47,067 bases of DNA, taken from the IMG/VR virus record IMGVR_UViG_3300027906_000027, positions 1 through 47,067 of that record; one strand, given 5' to 3'. Both the position numbers and the translations under genes were made by a program. Shown here piece by piece: positions 17,345-25,193 of the stretch (positions are counted from its first letter, which is position 1; every line of letters begins with the position of its first letter). The stretch is from a virus. The notes under the pieces were generated by a model. The model did no database searches. It was not told the origin of the DNA and saw nothing but the letters and a program-made list of their open reading frames with translations.

Positions 17345-17868
17345 AGTTTTGTGAGTACAACGACATCTTGTTTGCAGTATTCCTGCATCTCAGGGGTCCA
17401 ATCCTTCCAATCAGTTGTCTGACCGAAATCTCCTTTACGACATCCTAGACGATACCCGTAGGCTGCTAGGCTATGTGATCCATATAACTTAGCTGGCATG
17501 TCACGCCACCTACGTTTAAGATCTATGTCCAAGAGGTTTGGATGGTAAAATCTACTGAGAATTAAGGTATCCCAGTGTTTAGCCATGAGCTTCCTGAAGA
17601 ATGGGTAGTGCTTCTGGGCTTGTGCTACGTCATACGCTATCCCATTATGAGATACGATGTTATCACAAGCCATCAGATTAGTTAAGCCGTTAGCAATAGA
17701 ATTACTAGCAGCCATAGGTAATTCTTTAGGATTATCCGCATATTTTTCATCATTATACTCCTCAACAAGACCTGTATCCAGATCTTGAGTGACTATACAA
17801 TGGATGCGGGTGGAATCTAGCCCATCTGTTTCCATGTCAAAGGCTAGGTTTATACTTTTTTCTTCCAT
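17305..17868 (-). CDS. DNA polymerase 3'-5' proofreading exonuclease ORF
   Basis: 187 residues carrying the DnaQ-like domain that is the N-terminus of T7 gp5: Exo I (LAFDMETDGLDS), Exo II (SHNGIAYDVAQ) and Exo III (MQEYCKQDVVVLTKLWEHF). All three acidic motifs are present, so it should be active in proofreading. It ends PSS, 40 bases into the polymerase ORF, which lies in the -1 frame. The overlap holds CCAAAAAT, only a weak slip site. A frameshift, a sequencing indel or a genuine split are all possible. Confidence 0.93.
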   Translation of the reverse strand: MEEKSINLAFDMETDGLDSTRIHCIVTQDLDTGLVEEYNDEKYADNPKELPMAASNSIANGLTNLMACDNIVSHNGIAYDVAQAQKHYPFFRKLMAKHWDTLILSRFYHPNLLDIDLKRRWRDMPAKLYGSHSLAAYGYRLGCRKGDFGQTTDWKDWTPEMQEYCKQDVVVLTKLWEHFQKYLNPSS

Positions 17869-18017
17869 GTATAAGTTTTATCTTTAAACTGTGCCTTAGC
17901 AACAGCTTCAGATGATGGTGGATGCGGTTTTTTTAAGTATGTATACCAAGGGTGTTCATATTCACTGCCTTCAAAAATCCGTGGTCGGGTTGAACTCTTG
18001 TTCGGGTTTAATTTCAT
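17850..18017 (-). CDS. Small basic protein (55 aa) between helicase and polymerase
   Basis: 55 residues (MKLNPNKSSTRPRIFEGSEY...), overlapping the helicase C-terminus by 47 bases and the exonuclease start by 19. It is Lys/Pro-rich (LKKPHPPSSEA, KDKTYTWKKKV). It fills the only gap between helicase and polymerase, which supports reality. Not recognised. The equivalent T7 position holds small genes (4.x) of minor function. It also carries one copy of the dispersed CCACCATCATC motif. Confidence 0.55.
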   Translation of the reverse strand: MKLNPNKSSTRPRIFEGSEYEHPWYTYLKKPHPPSSEAVAKAQFKDKTYTWKKKV

Positions 18018-19578
18018 GAAAGTTACAAGTGTCTGAGTCGTAGGTAAGGTTACAGGCTACTCCGAGTTCTCCGCAGTATCTATTTTTAAGTACTCGCACA
18101 GTAGTTGAAGCTTTCGATTTATCTGCCTGCTGATCCCGTTCAAGCGCAATAATTCCATCTGACAATTGACCAATGCTGTGCGAGCCTCGAAGTTGTCCAA
18201 TATTGACTCTGGCTCCTTCTTCGTGGTTATGATCACTTTGGGTTCGTCTGACATGGGATACAAGAAATAGTGAAATACCTGTTCTCTCGACTAGAGAACG
18301 TAAGCGGGTCATTGTTTGGTCCAGCATTCTCCTCTCATCTCCTTCGAGACCAGACATAAGAATACTAATGTGGTCTAAGAATATAAAACGACACTCCAAT
18401 CCACTGGCAAGGTATTCGATCCTGTTAAAGATAATGTCAGGATCAAAACTGCCAAAGCCATCAAACATGTAAAGCTTCCAATTAGCAATGGTATTATGAA
18501 AATACTCTTTGAGTTGTTGCTCATTGTACTCTCCTAGTTGTAGATTGTGACCAACAGCCGAGGACATTAATCCAAGTGCTGTTCGTTTATTGTTTGCTTC
18601 AAGCTCCACGACCCCAACTGATTCCCCACTCTGGAGCAGGTCAGTTGCAAGTTGACGACAGAATGAGGTCTTTCCACTACCAGTGCCAGCAGTAATGGTG
18701 ATAAGCTCCCCATACCTGATCCCGTGTAGCTTCTCGTTGAGTCCTTTGAATGGGTATTCATGGGCGCATGGTGCTTCGGGGGTGGTAATTAATTCAAGTA
18801 ACGATTTAGCATCAACAATTCCGTCAGGGCGATACGTCTTTGCGTCCCAGATAGCTTTGCGTATTGCTTCGGGGTCACCTGCCTGAAGGGCTTCAGACGC
18901 ATCCTTGTATTTCTCAAGTATAGCAATTTTTGCTTTTCCAGCTGGTAAAAGCTCAGCGCATTCTTGAGCTGCTGACCTACCTGCTTCATCATTGTCGTAA
19001 AAGAATACAACTTCTTCATAACCTTGTGTTAAGTCTAGTACTTTTTGTAGATCTTTCTTAGCCCCCGCAGCACCGTTAGGTACTGACATGTGAGGCCATT
19101 TTGGCATAGCTGCGTGTCCTGAGACAGCATCCATCTCCCCTTCATAAAGGGTCAGTCTTGACCCCTTATCTGGAAATAGATTCTGTCCGAAGAACTGGTT
19201 GTCTTCATTTTTACCGTCCCAGTAGAAGTCCTTGTCCTTTGTTTTGACCTTAGCTGCGACTACCTGACCTTTCTTATTAAAGTAATGGAAACGTAAAACG
19301 TCCCCATCCTTATGTACTCGGTACTTACGGCAGTCCTCTTCACTTAGTCCACGTTTGTTTAAACGTACTGGGTTACCTTTTAACATTGCTCGATTGCTCC
19401 GTTCTGGCTGATGATGGTGGATTGATCCATCCCCGCTTTCATAGTGGTCACATACAAAACAATAAGTATGTCCGTCAGAATAGCGTGAGCAGCCGTCTGA
19501 AGAACCGCAATGTTGACAAGGCTCGTGATGTAGGAACTCTGATTGTTCATGGTTTGAGCCAGTTGATTGGGATTGCAT
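17971..19578 (-). CDS. Primase-helicase (gp4-like)
   Basis: 535 residues from the ATG at 19578; a longer upstream start is disfavoured by deep overlap with endonuclease I. A zinc-binding primase domain has Cys21, Cys24, Cys40 and Cys43 (CQHCG...YCFVC), with the same spacing as T7. The TOPRIM core has EGEMD near 146-150, FYDNDEAG near 193 and KDASE near 225. The RecA-type helicase has Walker A AGTGSGKT near 297 and a later RFIFLDHISIL. The acidic C-terminus ending in Phe (NPTTDF) is how T7 gp4 contacts its polymerase. It unwinds the fork and primes lagging strands. Confidence 0.96.
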   Translation of the reverse strand: MQSQSTGSNHEQSEFLHHEPCQHCGSSDGCSRYSDGHTYCFVCDHYESGDGSIHHHQPERSNRAMLKGNPVRLNKRGLSEEDCRKYRVHKDGDVLRFHYFNKKGQVVAAKVKTKDKDFYWDGKNEDNQFFGQNLFPDKGSRLTLYEGEMDAVSGHAAMPKWPHMSVPNGAAGAKKDLQKVLDLTQGYEEVVFFYDNDEAGRSAAQECAELLPAGKAKIAILEKYKDASEALQAGDPEAIRKAIWDAKTYRPDGIVDAKSLLELITTPEAPCAHEYPFKGLNEKLHGIRYGELITITAGTGSGKTSFCRQLATDLLQSGESVGVVELEANNKRTALGLMSSAVGHNLQLGEYNEQQLKEYFHNTIANWKLYMFDGFGSFDPDIIFNRIEYLASGLECRFIFLDHISILMSGLEGDERRMLDQTMTRLRSLVERTGISLFLVSHVRRTQSDHNHEEGARVNIGQLRGSHSIGQLSDGIIALERDQQADKSKASTTVRVLKNRYCGELGVACNLTYDSDTCNFHEIKPEQEFNPTTDF

Positions 19579-19894
19579 AATAAGCACACCACGGGAAGCC
19601 GTGTTTCTCGGCCCACATGGCATAAGTTGTCTTAGATTTTTTATTTATTTTATTATAGGGTGCCTGAAATACAAAACGAATATCTAAATCTGGATGTAAT
19701 TTTTTTACGGCAAGCATCTTACGCCTGTCTGAGGGCTTAAAAAAACCCTTAGCTTCTAGGTATATATCCCTAACCTTAAAGTCAGGGATGTAATTAGCTT
19801 CTATAAAGTAATTTAATTTAGTACATTCGTACTCATAGTTAACCTCTAACTCGTCAAGTAAATCAGCCACCTGTTCTTCTAGGCGGCTACGCAT
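19547..19894 (-). CDS. Endonuclease I, Holliday-junction resolvase (gp3-like)
   Basis: 115 residues. Catalytic signature of T7 endonuclease I: an N-terminal Glu (RSRLEEQVADLL), YIPDF (Asp) and YLEAKGFFKPSDRRK (E-x-K). It cuts branched DNA during recombination and packaging and helps degrade host DNA. About 30 residues shorter than T7 gp3. It shares a base with the SSB stop (TAATG) and overlaps the primase start by 32 bases, consistent with the T7 order 2.5-3-4. Confidence 0.94.
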   Translation of the reverse strand: MRSRLEEQVADLLDELEVNYEYECTKLNYFIEANYIPDFKVRDIYLEAKGFFKPSDRRKMLAVKKLHPDLDIRFVFQAPYNKINKKSKTTYAMWAEKHGFPWCAYYAIPINWLKP

Positions 19895-20481
19895 TAGAAG
19901 TCTTCATCCTGTTCTTCTATTGAACAAGGTGATGCATCTACTATTTCAGGCGCATCTATCTTAAATCCTGTAGTAGCTCCACCGAATGTTTTCAATGCAT
20001 CTTCAGCAGACATATTACCTTGATCGGTAACACCAGCACCGTTATTAAGACTAATAACTTGTACTGCCTTAAGCTTAAGAGATGTGCCTATATCTCCAGC
20101 TGGCATGATGTAAGGCTTCTGAATGAAAGCTAACTTAACTGTACTACCATTATAGATTGGTGTTTCTTTATCTGTGATTAAGGTACCCTCTGTATCAACG
20201 ATAGCAGGGAATAACTTATCCTTATCTTTCCATGAGAATCTAACCTGATAGGTGCCAGGATTGTTCTCTAACTCCTCCCAAGGCTCAGGTTTAACAGTAA
20301 CCCTCTTAGGGTTCTTAGCTTTTGATCGTGCCCAATCAAGAGCAGATTCTCTTTCTTCTTCTAACTTAGACACTATACTCTTAGGGAGTAGGGCTGATAG
20401 TTTATAGCCCCAATCCCCAGGTTTTAGTATAGCTTGGAACCCATCAAGTACAACGGGTTCAGGGGTGACGTAAGTGGTCAT
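19894..20481 (-). CDS. Single-stranded DNA-binding protein (gp2.5-like)
   Basis: 195 residues; the OB-fold region includes TYQVRFSWKDKDKLFPAIVD and GSTVKLAFIQKPYIMP. It ends in an acidic tail with terminal Phe (EEQDEDF), the T7 gp2.5 hallmark for binding the polymerase and helicase. It coats ssDNA and coordinates replication and annealing. It lies four bases after the RNA polymerase gene. The leader is T-rich (GTTTTTTTTGTTAACCGC) and lacks a Shine-Dalgarno sequence. Confidence 0.93.
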   Translation of the reverse strand: MTTYVTPEPVVLDGFQAILKPGDWGYKLSALLPKSIVSKLEEERESALDWARSKAKNPKRVTVKPEPWEELENNPGTYQVRFSWKDKDKLFPAIVDTEGTLITDKETPIYNGSTVKLAFIQKPYIMPAGDIGTSLKLKAVQVISLNNGAGVTDQGNMSAEDALKTFGGATTGFKIDAPEIVDASPCSIEEQDEDF

Positions 20482-20485
20482 GCGG

Positions 20486-22855
20486 TTAACAAAAAAAGTA
20501 AGTGGACTTTTCTACTACTTCGGGATCTAATGTCCCTACTATAGGTGGCGGTTCTGATGCATTGATGGCTTCACCAAATCGTGTAAGCCAACAGTCGCTC
20601 GTGAATATTTCCTTGTAGGTTTTACGCACAAGCTCATTGAGTGTTCCCATGTCTGTTGCTCTAGTAAGTACTGAGTCATGGATAACGGTAAATGGTCCAT
20701 TGAACTGTTGAAAAGAACGGTGCAACAGGGATGCATCTAAGGAGTGTATGTAATTAGGTGCAGTACTTAGCTTATGTTTTCTAGGACTTGCTATTATTTC
20801 TCCATTAGGTTTGGGTACTCTTATAGACACCCTACCTAATAGTTGTAGCTCCATACGCTCTGTCTCTATATTATCTCTACGTTGGTTGACGATAAAACCA
20901 GATGGTGTTACCCATTCAACGACTTCTGCTCCATTCTTAATATATTCTCCTACATGTTTCTTGATCCAGCGCATTACACGCATTGGACCAGGAACTATAG
21001 CATCCATGCTTTGATAGACTGCATTAACTACCTGAGTTAACTCCTCGGTGGTTGGTTCTATACCCTGTTCTTTAAGAGATTCTCGGATGTACGCCCTCGA
21101 ACTATCTTTAGTTGAATTGTAGGGTATGGTCATTACGGTACGCTTTGTGGTTTTCCGTACCATCCAAGGATGCATGTACTCAGGTAAGTATTTCTTAGCC
21201 TCTGTGGCTACAGCTTTGTAAGCATCACTAGGTTTGTCAGCAGGGGCAACGTTAACAAGTTCAGCTGTTGATTTATCTTTAGCTAAACCTGCTAGTATTT
21301 GTAGCCCTGAACAGGTAGCATCTACCGCTACCATTAGACCTGTAGTTTTCTTGTCACGTTTAATACAACAGTGGTAGTGTTCATGACATGCTGCCATAAA
21401 TTGCCACGGTTCTTCTACCTTTTCCCAATCGGGAAGGTTATCTATCGGGTCTAATGCAACCCTTGTGATTAAGTCTTTATTATCCTCTACCCATTTAAGA
21501 CGATCAGACATAGTATCCTTATCCAAACCAGCCGTTGTAGCTACTTGGAAAGACAACCATTTCTCAGCATCTTTAGTGAGAGGTGACTCATCAGCAAACC
21601 TTATAAGGGACTTACCAAAGTCAGTATCTTGTGGTGTTAAGAATGCAGGTATAGGGTATGCTCTACCCCTATAGTCGAACGACCAGGGTAGGTAATAATA
21701 CTCTTCATACCTAAACTTCTCAGCTGCTTCCAGTTGTGTGCGAGTTCTTACTGATCTTTTGAAATTAACCCGATCAGTATTATAAGCTTCAGCCATCGCT
21801 CTCCTCCACGCCAGACTTTTCTCGCTATCCTCATCAGCGTCAGGAGGTCTTGGAGGTTTGTAAGCTTCAGTAATAGGAATAAACTTTCCTACACTTCTCT
21901 TCAACTTCTTCAAGACTAAAGCTGTATCTAGTACAACTGTACTCACACGGTACTTAACGTTCTGAAGCTTGTTTAAGAAAGCCATCGGAACCTTCCCGTG
22001 TATAATGGTGGGGTTGCCCCTTCGTGTTAGCTGATGCCCTCGCATCATTCGGTTTGTAATGTAACCACCGTAGATAATACCACCGTTTACATCATAATCC
22101 CATTCGTCTGGGGTTACTAACATAGGCCAAGGTATACCAGCAAATAACTCAGCTGATTTGATTAGTTCTTCACGCTTACTCTTGAATAAATCTGTAGGTA
22201 CCACCCTATAGATATGTCTTTTAATAGAAGAACGCTTTTTACTAATCTCAAACCAACCAGTAGTTTCAATTAAAGATACTAAACCCCATCTACCTAAACT
22301 AATTTTAGTTTTAGTAGGCCATCTATCCCAGCGTATATCACGCTCACCAAACTTTTGACTGGCTATAGTTTCTTTCTGTTGAGTACCACAAGCTTCATGG
22401 AAATATACCCTATTAAGGTATTCCATAAATTCAGGATGTTCTCTGTTGTACCAGCGGAATTTACATTCAGCTTCTAAAGCACTGCCAATTGAATCTAGTA
22501 TTGGTGTTAGTTTGTCGGCTGCTTTAGTCTCAGGAGTGTTGAATACTCTGTCAAATGTCACCTTCAAGATGATGGTGGCAATAGCTAATGGTTCTAACTC
22601 ATCAAGATACTTAGCGATAGGTTGATAAAACTTACCGTTCTGTCCGTTCTTGATCTTCCATTTAGTATCCTCAATCTTTTTAATTAAAACTGGTAAAGCT
22701 TCCCTTATTGAGGCCACTCCGTAAACGCTTGCTGAAGCGTAGGACTTCTCCTCTAGTTTTCTTGTTGACTCTTGTAGTCTTTGTTTGCCGCAGGCGATTG
22801 CCTCGGCCTCCAGAGCGAATTGCCTTGGCAACTGGAGCTTGTTGAGATTCACCAT
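20486..22855 (-). CDS. Phage single-subunit DNA-directed RNA polymerase (gp1-like)
   Basis: 789 residues from the ATG at 22855 (MVNLNKLQLPRQFALEAEAI). The LPRQFALEAEAIACG region aligns with the T7 N-terminal LAREQLALEHE helix. Catalytic residues: LMVAVDATCSGLQ (metal Asp), RKTTKRTVMTIPYNSTKDSS (Lys and Tyr of the O-helix) and FTVIHDSVLT (second Asp). The C-terminus ends YFFC, near the aromatic 'foot' FAFA of T7. It transcribes the middle and late genes. Bases 21995-22017 share a 23-bp element with the region after the terminase gene. Another frame (22680-22922) overlaps its first 176 bases. Confidence 0.97.
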   Translation of the reverse strand: MVNLNKLQLPRQFALEAEAIACGKQRLQESTRKLEEKSYASASVYGVASIREALPVLIKKIEDTKWKIKNGQNGKFYQPIAKYLDELEPLAIATIILKVTFDRVFNTPETKAADKLTPILDSIGSALEAECKFRWYNREHPEFMEYLNRVYFHEACGTQQKETIASQKFGERDIRWDRWPTKTKISLGRWGLVSLIETTGWFEISKKRSSIKRHIYRVVPTDLFKSKREELIKSAELFAGIPWPMLVTPDEWDYDVNGGIIYGGYITNRMMRGHQLTRRGNPTIIHGKVPMAFLNKLQNVKYRVSTVVLDTALVLKKLKRSVGKFIPITEAYKPPRPPDADEDSEKSLAWRRAMAEAYNTDRVNFKRSVRTRTQLEAAEKFRYEEYYYLPWSFDYRGRAYPIPAFLTPQDTDFGKSLIRFADESPLTKDAEKWLSFQVATTAGLDKDTMSDRLKWVEDNKDLITRVALDPIDNLPDWEKVEEPWQFMAACHEHYHCCIKRDKKTTGLMVAVDATCSGLQILAGLAKDKSTAELVNVAPADKPSDAYKAVATEAKKYLPEYMHPWMVRKTTKRTVMTIPYNSTKDSSRAYIRESLKEQGIEPTTEELTQVVNAVYQSMDAIVPGPMRVMRWIKKHVGEYIKNGAEVVEWVTPSGFIVNQRRDNIETERMELQLLGRVSIRVPKPNGEIIASPRKHKLSTAPNYIHSLDASLLHRSFQQFNGPFTVIHDSVLTRATDMGTLNELVRKTYKEIFTSDCWLTRFGEAINASEPPPIVGTLDPEVVEKSTYFFC
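21995..22017. repeat. 23-bp element inside the RNA polymerase gene (copy 1 of 2)
   Basis: cccgtgtataatggtg plus ggggttgc-type continuation; 22 of 23 bases equal 27306-27328 just downstream of the terminase gene. On the minus strand the core reads CACCATTATACACGGG. It encodes PTIIHGK in the polymerase, so the match cannot be explained by shared protein sequence. Confidence 0.7.
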
Positions 22856-22922
22856 AGGCGAGATACATTGCGTATTCTTGGTCAGTGAGTTGATCAATCT
22901 CAAATTGGTTCAGATCAGACAT
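22680..22922 (-). CDS. 80-aa ORF overlapping the 5' end of the RNA polymerase gene
   Basis: A frame starting MSDLNQFEIDQLTDQEYAMY, with ATGs at 22925 and 22922, overlapping the preceding gene by about ten bases and the first 176 bases of the RNA polymerase gene. The first 28 residues are acidic and protein-like. The last 50, inside the overlap, are strongly basic and may be constrained by the polymerase frame. It provides the coupling step between the early cluster and the polymerase. No family recognised. It is either a true overlapping gene or one whose start matters mainly for coupling. Confidence 0.5.
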   Translation of the reverse strand: MSDLNQFEIDQLTDQEYAMYLAYGESQQAPVAKAIRSGGRGNRLRQTKTTRVNKKTRGEVLRFSKRLRSGLNKGSFTSFN

Positions 22923-23223
22923 CATAGTTTTTACATTGTTGGTCAGCGGGGAAATCCTCACAGTATTCTTCAATATTATTGAAGGCTTTCCAGTTTGGAA
23001 GGAAGAAACCAAGCTCACCTTGGTGATTAAGTTTAACATCTAACCTACCTATAGCAGCTAGAAGTACCATTAAATCAGTTGGTTCTTTTGGATGCATTAC
23101 ATCATCCAAGCGGTAGATCTCACCAGTGTCATCATTAACCCAATAACCTTTAGCATCTAGTAGTAGAGCTAGGTCTTGTACATTAATAGTCTTCTGTTGG
23201 GATCGTATCACGTATTTCGTCAT
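22915..23223 (-). CDS. Early hypothetical protein (102 aa)
   Basis: 102 residues (MTKYVIRSQQKTINVQDLAL...), overlapping its upstream neighbour by 41 bases. It contains GYWVNDDTGEIYRLDDVMHP and a Cys-bearing acidic end (EEYCEDFPADQQCK). Mixed alpha/beta, soluble, no membrane segment or recognised domain. T7 early products at this location inactivate host functions, but nothing in this sequence specifies a target. Confidence 0.75.
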   Translation of the reverse strand: MTKYVIRSQQKTINVQDLALLLDAKGYWVNDDTGEIYRLDDVMHPKEPTDLMVLLAAIGRLDVKLNHQGELGFFLPNWKAFNNIEEYCEDFPADQQCKNYDV

Positions 23224-23485
23224 GGGTGATAATGCTTAGTTCGCAGAGGTTTTCCATACATTTGTCTATGTACTTTTGAGCATAAGCGAATGACTTGTAA
23301 GACCGTTCTTCGACCTGACCAGTTATCCATTTAGATCTAACAATACACAGGTATTCTGGTTTGAGATCCCACTGACAGGCTGCATGGAAGCCATCTTGGA
23401 TTGTATAAGGAGTTGTTTTGTCAGATGCTTTCCAACGCATGACCTCCCTGATCCTATTTTTATAAGGATCTTTTGATCGTTTCAT
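23183..23485 (-). CDS. Early hypothetical protein (100 aa)
   Basis: 100 residues beginning MKRSKDPYKNRIREVMRWKA. The ATG makes an ATGA junction with the tiny gene before it. A basic N-terminus is followed by YLCIVRSKWITGQVEERSYKSF and an acidic tail (HDEIRDTIPTEDY). Soluble. No family recognised. It sits in the overlapping early cluster. Confidence 0.75.
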   Translation of the reverse strand: MKRSKDPYKNRIREVMRWKASDKTTPYTIQDGFHAACQWDLKPEYLCIVRSKWITGQVEERSYKSFAYAQKYIDKCMENLCELSIITHDEIRDTIPTEDY

Positions 23486-23601
23486 GTTTGTCCAATTGGG
23501 AAATATCCTGGTGAGGATGGTAAATCTCGGTGGGTGCTCCAGTTAGCAAGGAAGGTTATACCCATTAGTATACAGAATGTATACGCTAAGGCAAACCTCA
23601 C
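23482..23601 (-). CDS. Tiny membrane peptide (39 aa, GTG start)
   Basis: 39 residues: a hydrophobic segment RFALAYTFCILMGITFLANW followed by a polar tail (STHRDLPSSPGYFPIGQT). GTG overlaps the previous stop (GTGA) and its own stop overlaps the next ATG (ATGA). Double coupling in a chain of genes is good evidence of translation. Single membrane segment with N-terminus probably inside or uncleaved. Function unknown; a membrane-acting early protein is possible. Confidence 0.6.
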   Translation of the reverse strand: MRFALAYTFCILMGITFLANWSTHRDLPSSPGYFPIGQT

Positions 23602-23852
23602 TTCTTACGCTCCACGAGAAAGTCATATTTGTCCACCATTGTTTTACAACCTTCGCAGAATAAACCACACCAGCTGAAATGGAAGACACGGGTACCACCG
23701 CCACAGTGAGGGCAGCGGATAACTCTCCCGATAACACCAGCGTTGTCACATCTGGTGTACCTAGTCATAGGTTCTAAGTTATCATGGATAACCTTGGTAT
23801 GTACTACCTTACCATGACGGATGATTAGTTTCTTATAGGTCTTGGCAGACAT
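23598..23852 (-). CDS. Small zinc-ribbon protein (84 aa)
   Basis: 84 residues: a basic N-terminus (MSAKTYKKLIIRHGKVVHTK) and a four-Cys zinc ribbon, CPHCG (positions 47-50) and CGLFCEGC in the 60s, preceding KTMVDKYDFLVERKK. Zinc ribbons of this kind bind nucleic acid or protein partners such as RNA polymerase. It lies in the early cluster, so a host-takeover or transcription role is conceivable but not shown. Confidence 0.78.
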   Translation of the reverse strand: MSAKTYKKLIIRHGKVVHTKVIHDNLEPMTRYTRCDNAGVIGRVIRCPHCGGGTRVFHFSWCGLFCEGCKTMVDKYDFLVERKK

Positions 23853-24009
23853 TGTTTCTTAGTGGTGGCTCATAGAAGATGGATTGATTCTTAACTCGTT
23901 GTGATTCTACTAGAATCTGAGCAGATTTGATAGACATTCGTTCTAGGATTACCTCCATCTGTGTTTGTAGGTGCTTGAAGTCACCTATCAGTGTGTTCAG
24001 TTCGGTCAT
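23833..24009 (-). CDS. Small helical protein (58 aa)
   Basis: 58 residues (MTELNTLIGDFKHLQTQMEV...) overlapping the endonuclease VII-like gene by 29 bases and the zinc-ribbon gene by 20. Leu/Met/Ile spacing through residue 35 suggests a coiled coil or helical hairpin. The dispersed motif CCACCATCATC lies 16 bases before its ATG. Not recognised. Confidence 0.6.
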   Translation of the reverse strand: MTELNTLIGDFKHLQTQMEVILERMSIKSAQILVESQRVKNQSIFYEPPLRNNVCQDL

Positions 24010-24370
24010 AGGCAGTGCTCGGCTTGATGATGGTGGATAATGTCAGGTATTTGAGTGCTTTAAACATCATGTCGGGGTCATCGTTGAACTTACCAAAGCC
24101 AAGGTTGCAGCTATTACACACATAGCCTCGGAAGTTATCGGTGTGGTGACAGTGATCGAGCACCCAAGCCTCCGTAAAGCGTCCACAAGCAGGGCAATCC
24201 CCTGGATCTGGTGTTGGGTGTAGTTTACGTAGCCTAGCCCGTACAGAAGCCATAGCGTTGGAGCATTTCTTACATGTATTCTTACGTCCAGCTGTTGCTG
24301 TTGAGAATAATGGGAATGACTCCACAGGTTTGGACTCCATGCACTTACGGCAGTTCTTTAGATGATGCAT
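23981..24370 (-). CDS. Endonuclease VII-family (His-Me finger) nuclease
   Basis: 129 residues. The N-terminus has a Cys pair (CRKCMESK) and CKKCSNA. The core CPACGR, VLDHCHHTDNFRGYVCNSCNLGFGKFNDD is the recombination endonuclease VII family (T4 gp49), with Cys2-Cys2 zinc, catalytic Asp-His (LDHCH) and Asn (CNSCN). It cuts branched DNA or makes nicks. It is expressed early, before the T7-type endonuclease I, so it may attack host DNA. It overlaps its neighbours at both ends (TAATG at the start). Confidence 0.9.
   Translation of the reverse strand: MHHLKNCRKCMESKPVESFPLFSTATAGRKNTCKKCSNAMASVRARLRKLHPTPDPGDCPACGRFTEAWVLDHCHHTDNFRGYVCNSCNLGFGKFNDDPDMMFKALKYLTLSTIIKPSTAYDRTEHTDR
24026..24036 (-). 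promoter_or_regulatory. CCACCATCATC motif before the 58-aa gene
   Basis: Exact copy on the minus strand, 16 bases before the ATG at 24009, while lying inside the coding end of the endonuclease VII-like gene. Confidence 0.35.
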
Positions 24371-24504
24371 TAGATGTCACATAATACGGATAAGCGTTTG
24401 GTGTGTTGTTTAGAGTTATCCTCAGGATACTCCTTATCATTCATAGGCTCATAGAAGTCTTCCATGTCCTCGTCATTCTTTTCATGGTCTTTGTTCTGTG
24501 ACAT
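24370..24504 (-). CDS. Small very acidic protein (44 aa)
   Basis: 44 residues (MSQNKDHEKNDEDMEDFYEP...), highly acidic then basic at the end (KQHTKRLSVLCDI). It overlaps the preceding gene by 23 bases and joins endonuclease VII by TAATG. It might be a DNA mimic or inhibitor, as many small acidic early phage proteins are, but that is speculation from charge alone. Confidence 0.55.
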   Translation of the reverse strand: MSQNKDHEKNDEDMEDFYEPMNDKEYPEDNSKQHTKRLSVLCDI

Positions 24505-24730
24505 TTAGATCGGATGAGTAGTCAGTGTATACAAGTGAGTCCTCAAGGTCAGCTATTCCTAGCTCCTTAAGGTACTCAAGCTGAGTCTGTTCAGTATCCT
24601 CGAAGGTAACAGTCACTAGACTCTGCTTATAATCCATTTCGTAATTGATAGCTCTGGATAAGAACGTATCAAGTACACCCTTGTCAAAGTACATGCGTAC
24701 CTTATTGGTCATGTCAGTGTATGTGCTCAT
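24482..24730 (-). CDS. Early hypothetical protein (82 aa)
   Basis: 82 residues from the ATG at 24730 (MSTYTDMTNKVRMYFDKGVL...), making ATGA with the previous stop. A TTG at 24745 could extend it by five residues. Net acidic, with YKQSLVTVTFEDTEQTQLEY. Soluble, unrecognised. The chain of overlaps supports translation. Confidence 0.7.
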   Translation of the reverse strand: MSTYTDMTNKVRMYFDKGVLDTFLSRAINYEMDYKQSLVTVTFEDTEQTQLEYLKELGIADLEDSLVYTDYSSDLNVTEQRP

Positions 24731-24999
24731 GAAGCCATCCTCCAATCATCTTTGAAGTCTTCTACTATGTCATAGTACGTGACACGGGCTGCCTTGATAC
24801 AATTCTGGTTGACCCAGAACCCATAACTCATGCGTGGATTGAGGCATAAGTTAGTGATGGCTCTCTTAGATACATTCTCGTAGATGTAGATGTCGCCACT
24901 GTTACAAGTAACACGAACTATCCCTCTAAAGAAGTTAAGAATAACAATCTCTTTAACCCATTGTGATGTGCGCTTTTTAGGTTGGAACTTTAGTCTCAT
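24727..24999 (-). CDS. KTSC-like small protein (90 aa)
   Basis: 90 residues. A basic N-terminus (MRLKFQPKKRTSQW) is followed by IYIYENVSKRAITNLCLNPRMSYGFWVNQNC, which resembles the KTSC fold (short beta/alpha domain seen in small phage and bacterial proteins: Y-x-Y-x-N/G-V...L...S-x-G-x-F/Y). Early gene. No enzymatic motif. The KTSC relation is a weak pattern match. Confidence 0.65.
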   Translation of the reverse strand: MRLKFQPKKRTSQWVKEIVILNFFRGIVRVTCNSGDIYIYENVSKRAITNLCLNPRMSYGFWVNQNCIKAARVTYYDIVEDFKDDWRMAS

Positions 25000-25082
25000 A
25001 ATAAATAAGCAAACTACATTGGCGAGAGGCGAGAACCCCTCATGCAGCCGTGATTGTGGTCAACAGCTGCAAGTGAGGATCA
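25000..25082 (-). other. Short spacer with hairpin
   Basis: Arms tgcagc/gctgca (minus strand) enclose about 18 bases, followed by a repeated ggcgaga pair at 25021-25033. No T-run. No ORF. Confidence 0.35.
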
Positions 25083-25193
25083 TCATATGGTGTAAGTCTC
25101 ACCATTCTCAATCCTTTCCTGTCTGTACCTCTTGCGTTCTAGTCTTAGAATAGCAGTCCAGACATCTTCGGGGATAGGCTGACCATTAGTCAT
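25083..25193 (-). CDS. Tiny basic protein (36 aa)
   Basis: 36 residues (MTNGQPIPEDVWTAILRLER...), overlapping the previous ORF by eight bases in the same ATG-inside-stop style. Arg/Glu-rich helix (RLERKRYRQERIENGE). Not recognised. Size limits confidence. Confidence 0.45.
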   Translation of the reverse strand: MTNGQPIPEDVWTAILRLERKRYRQERIENGETYTI

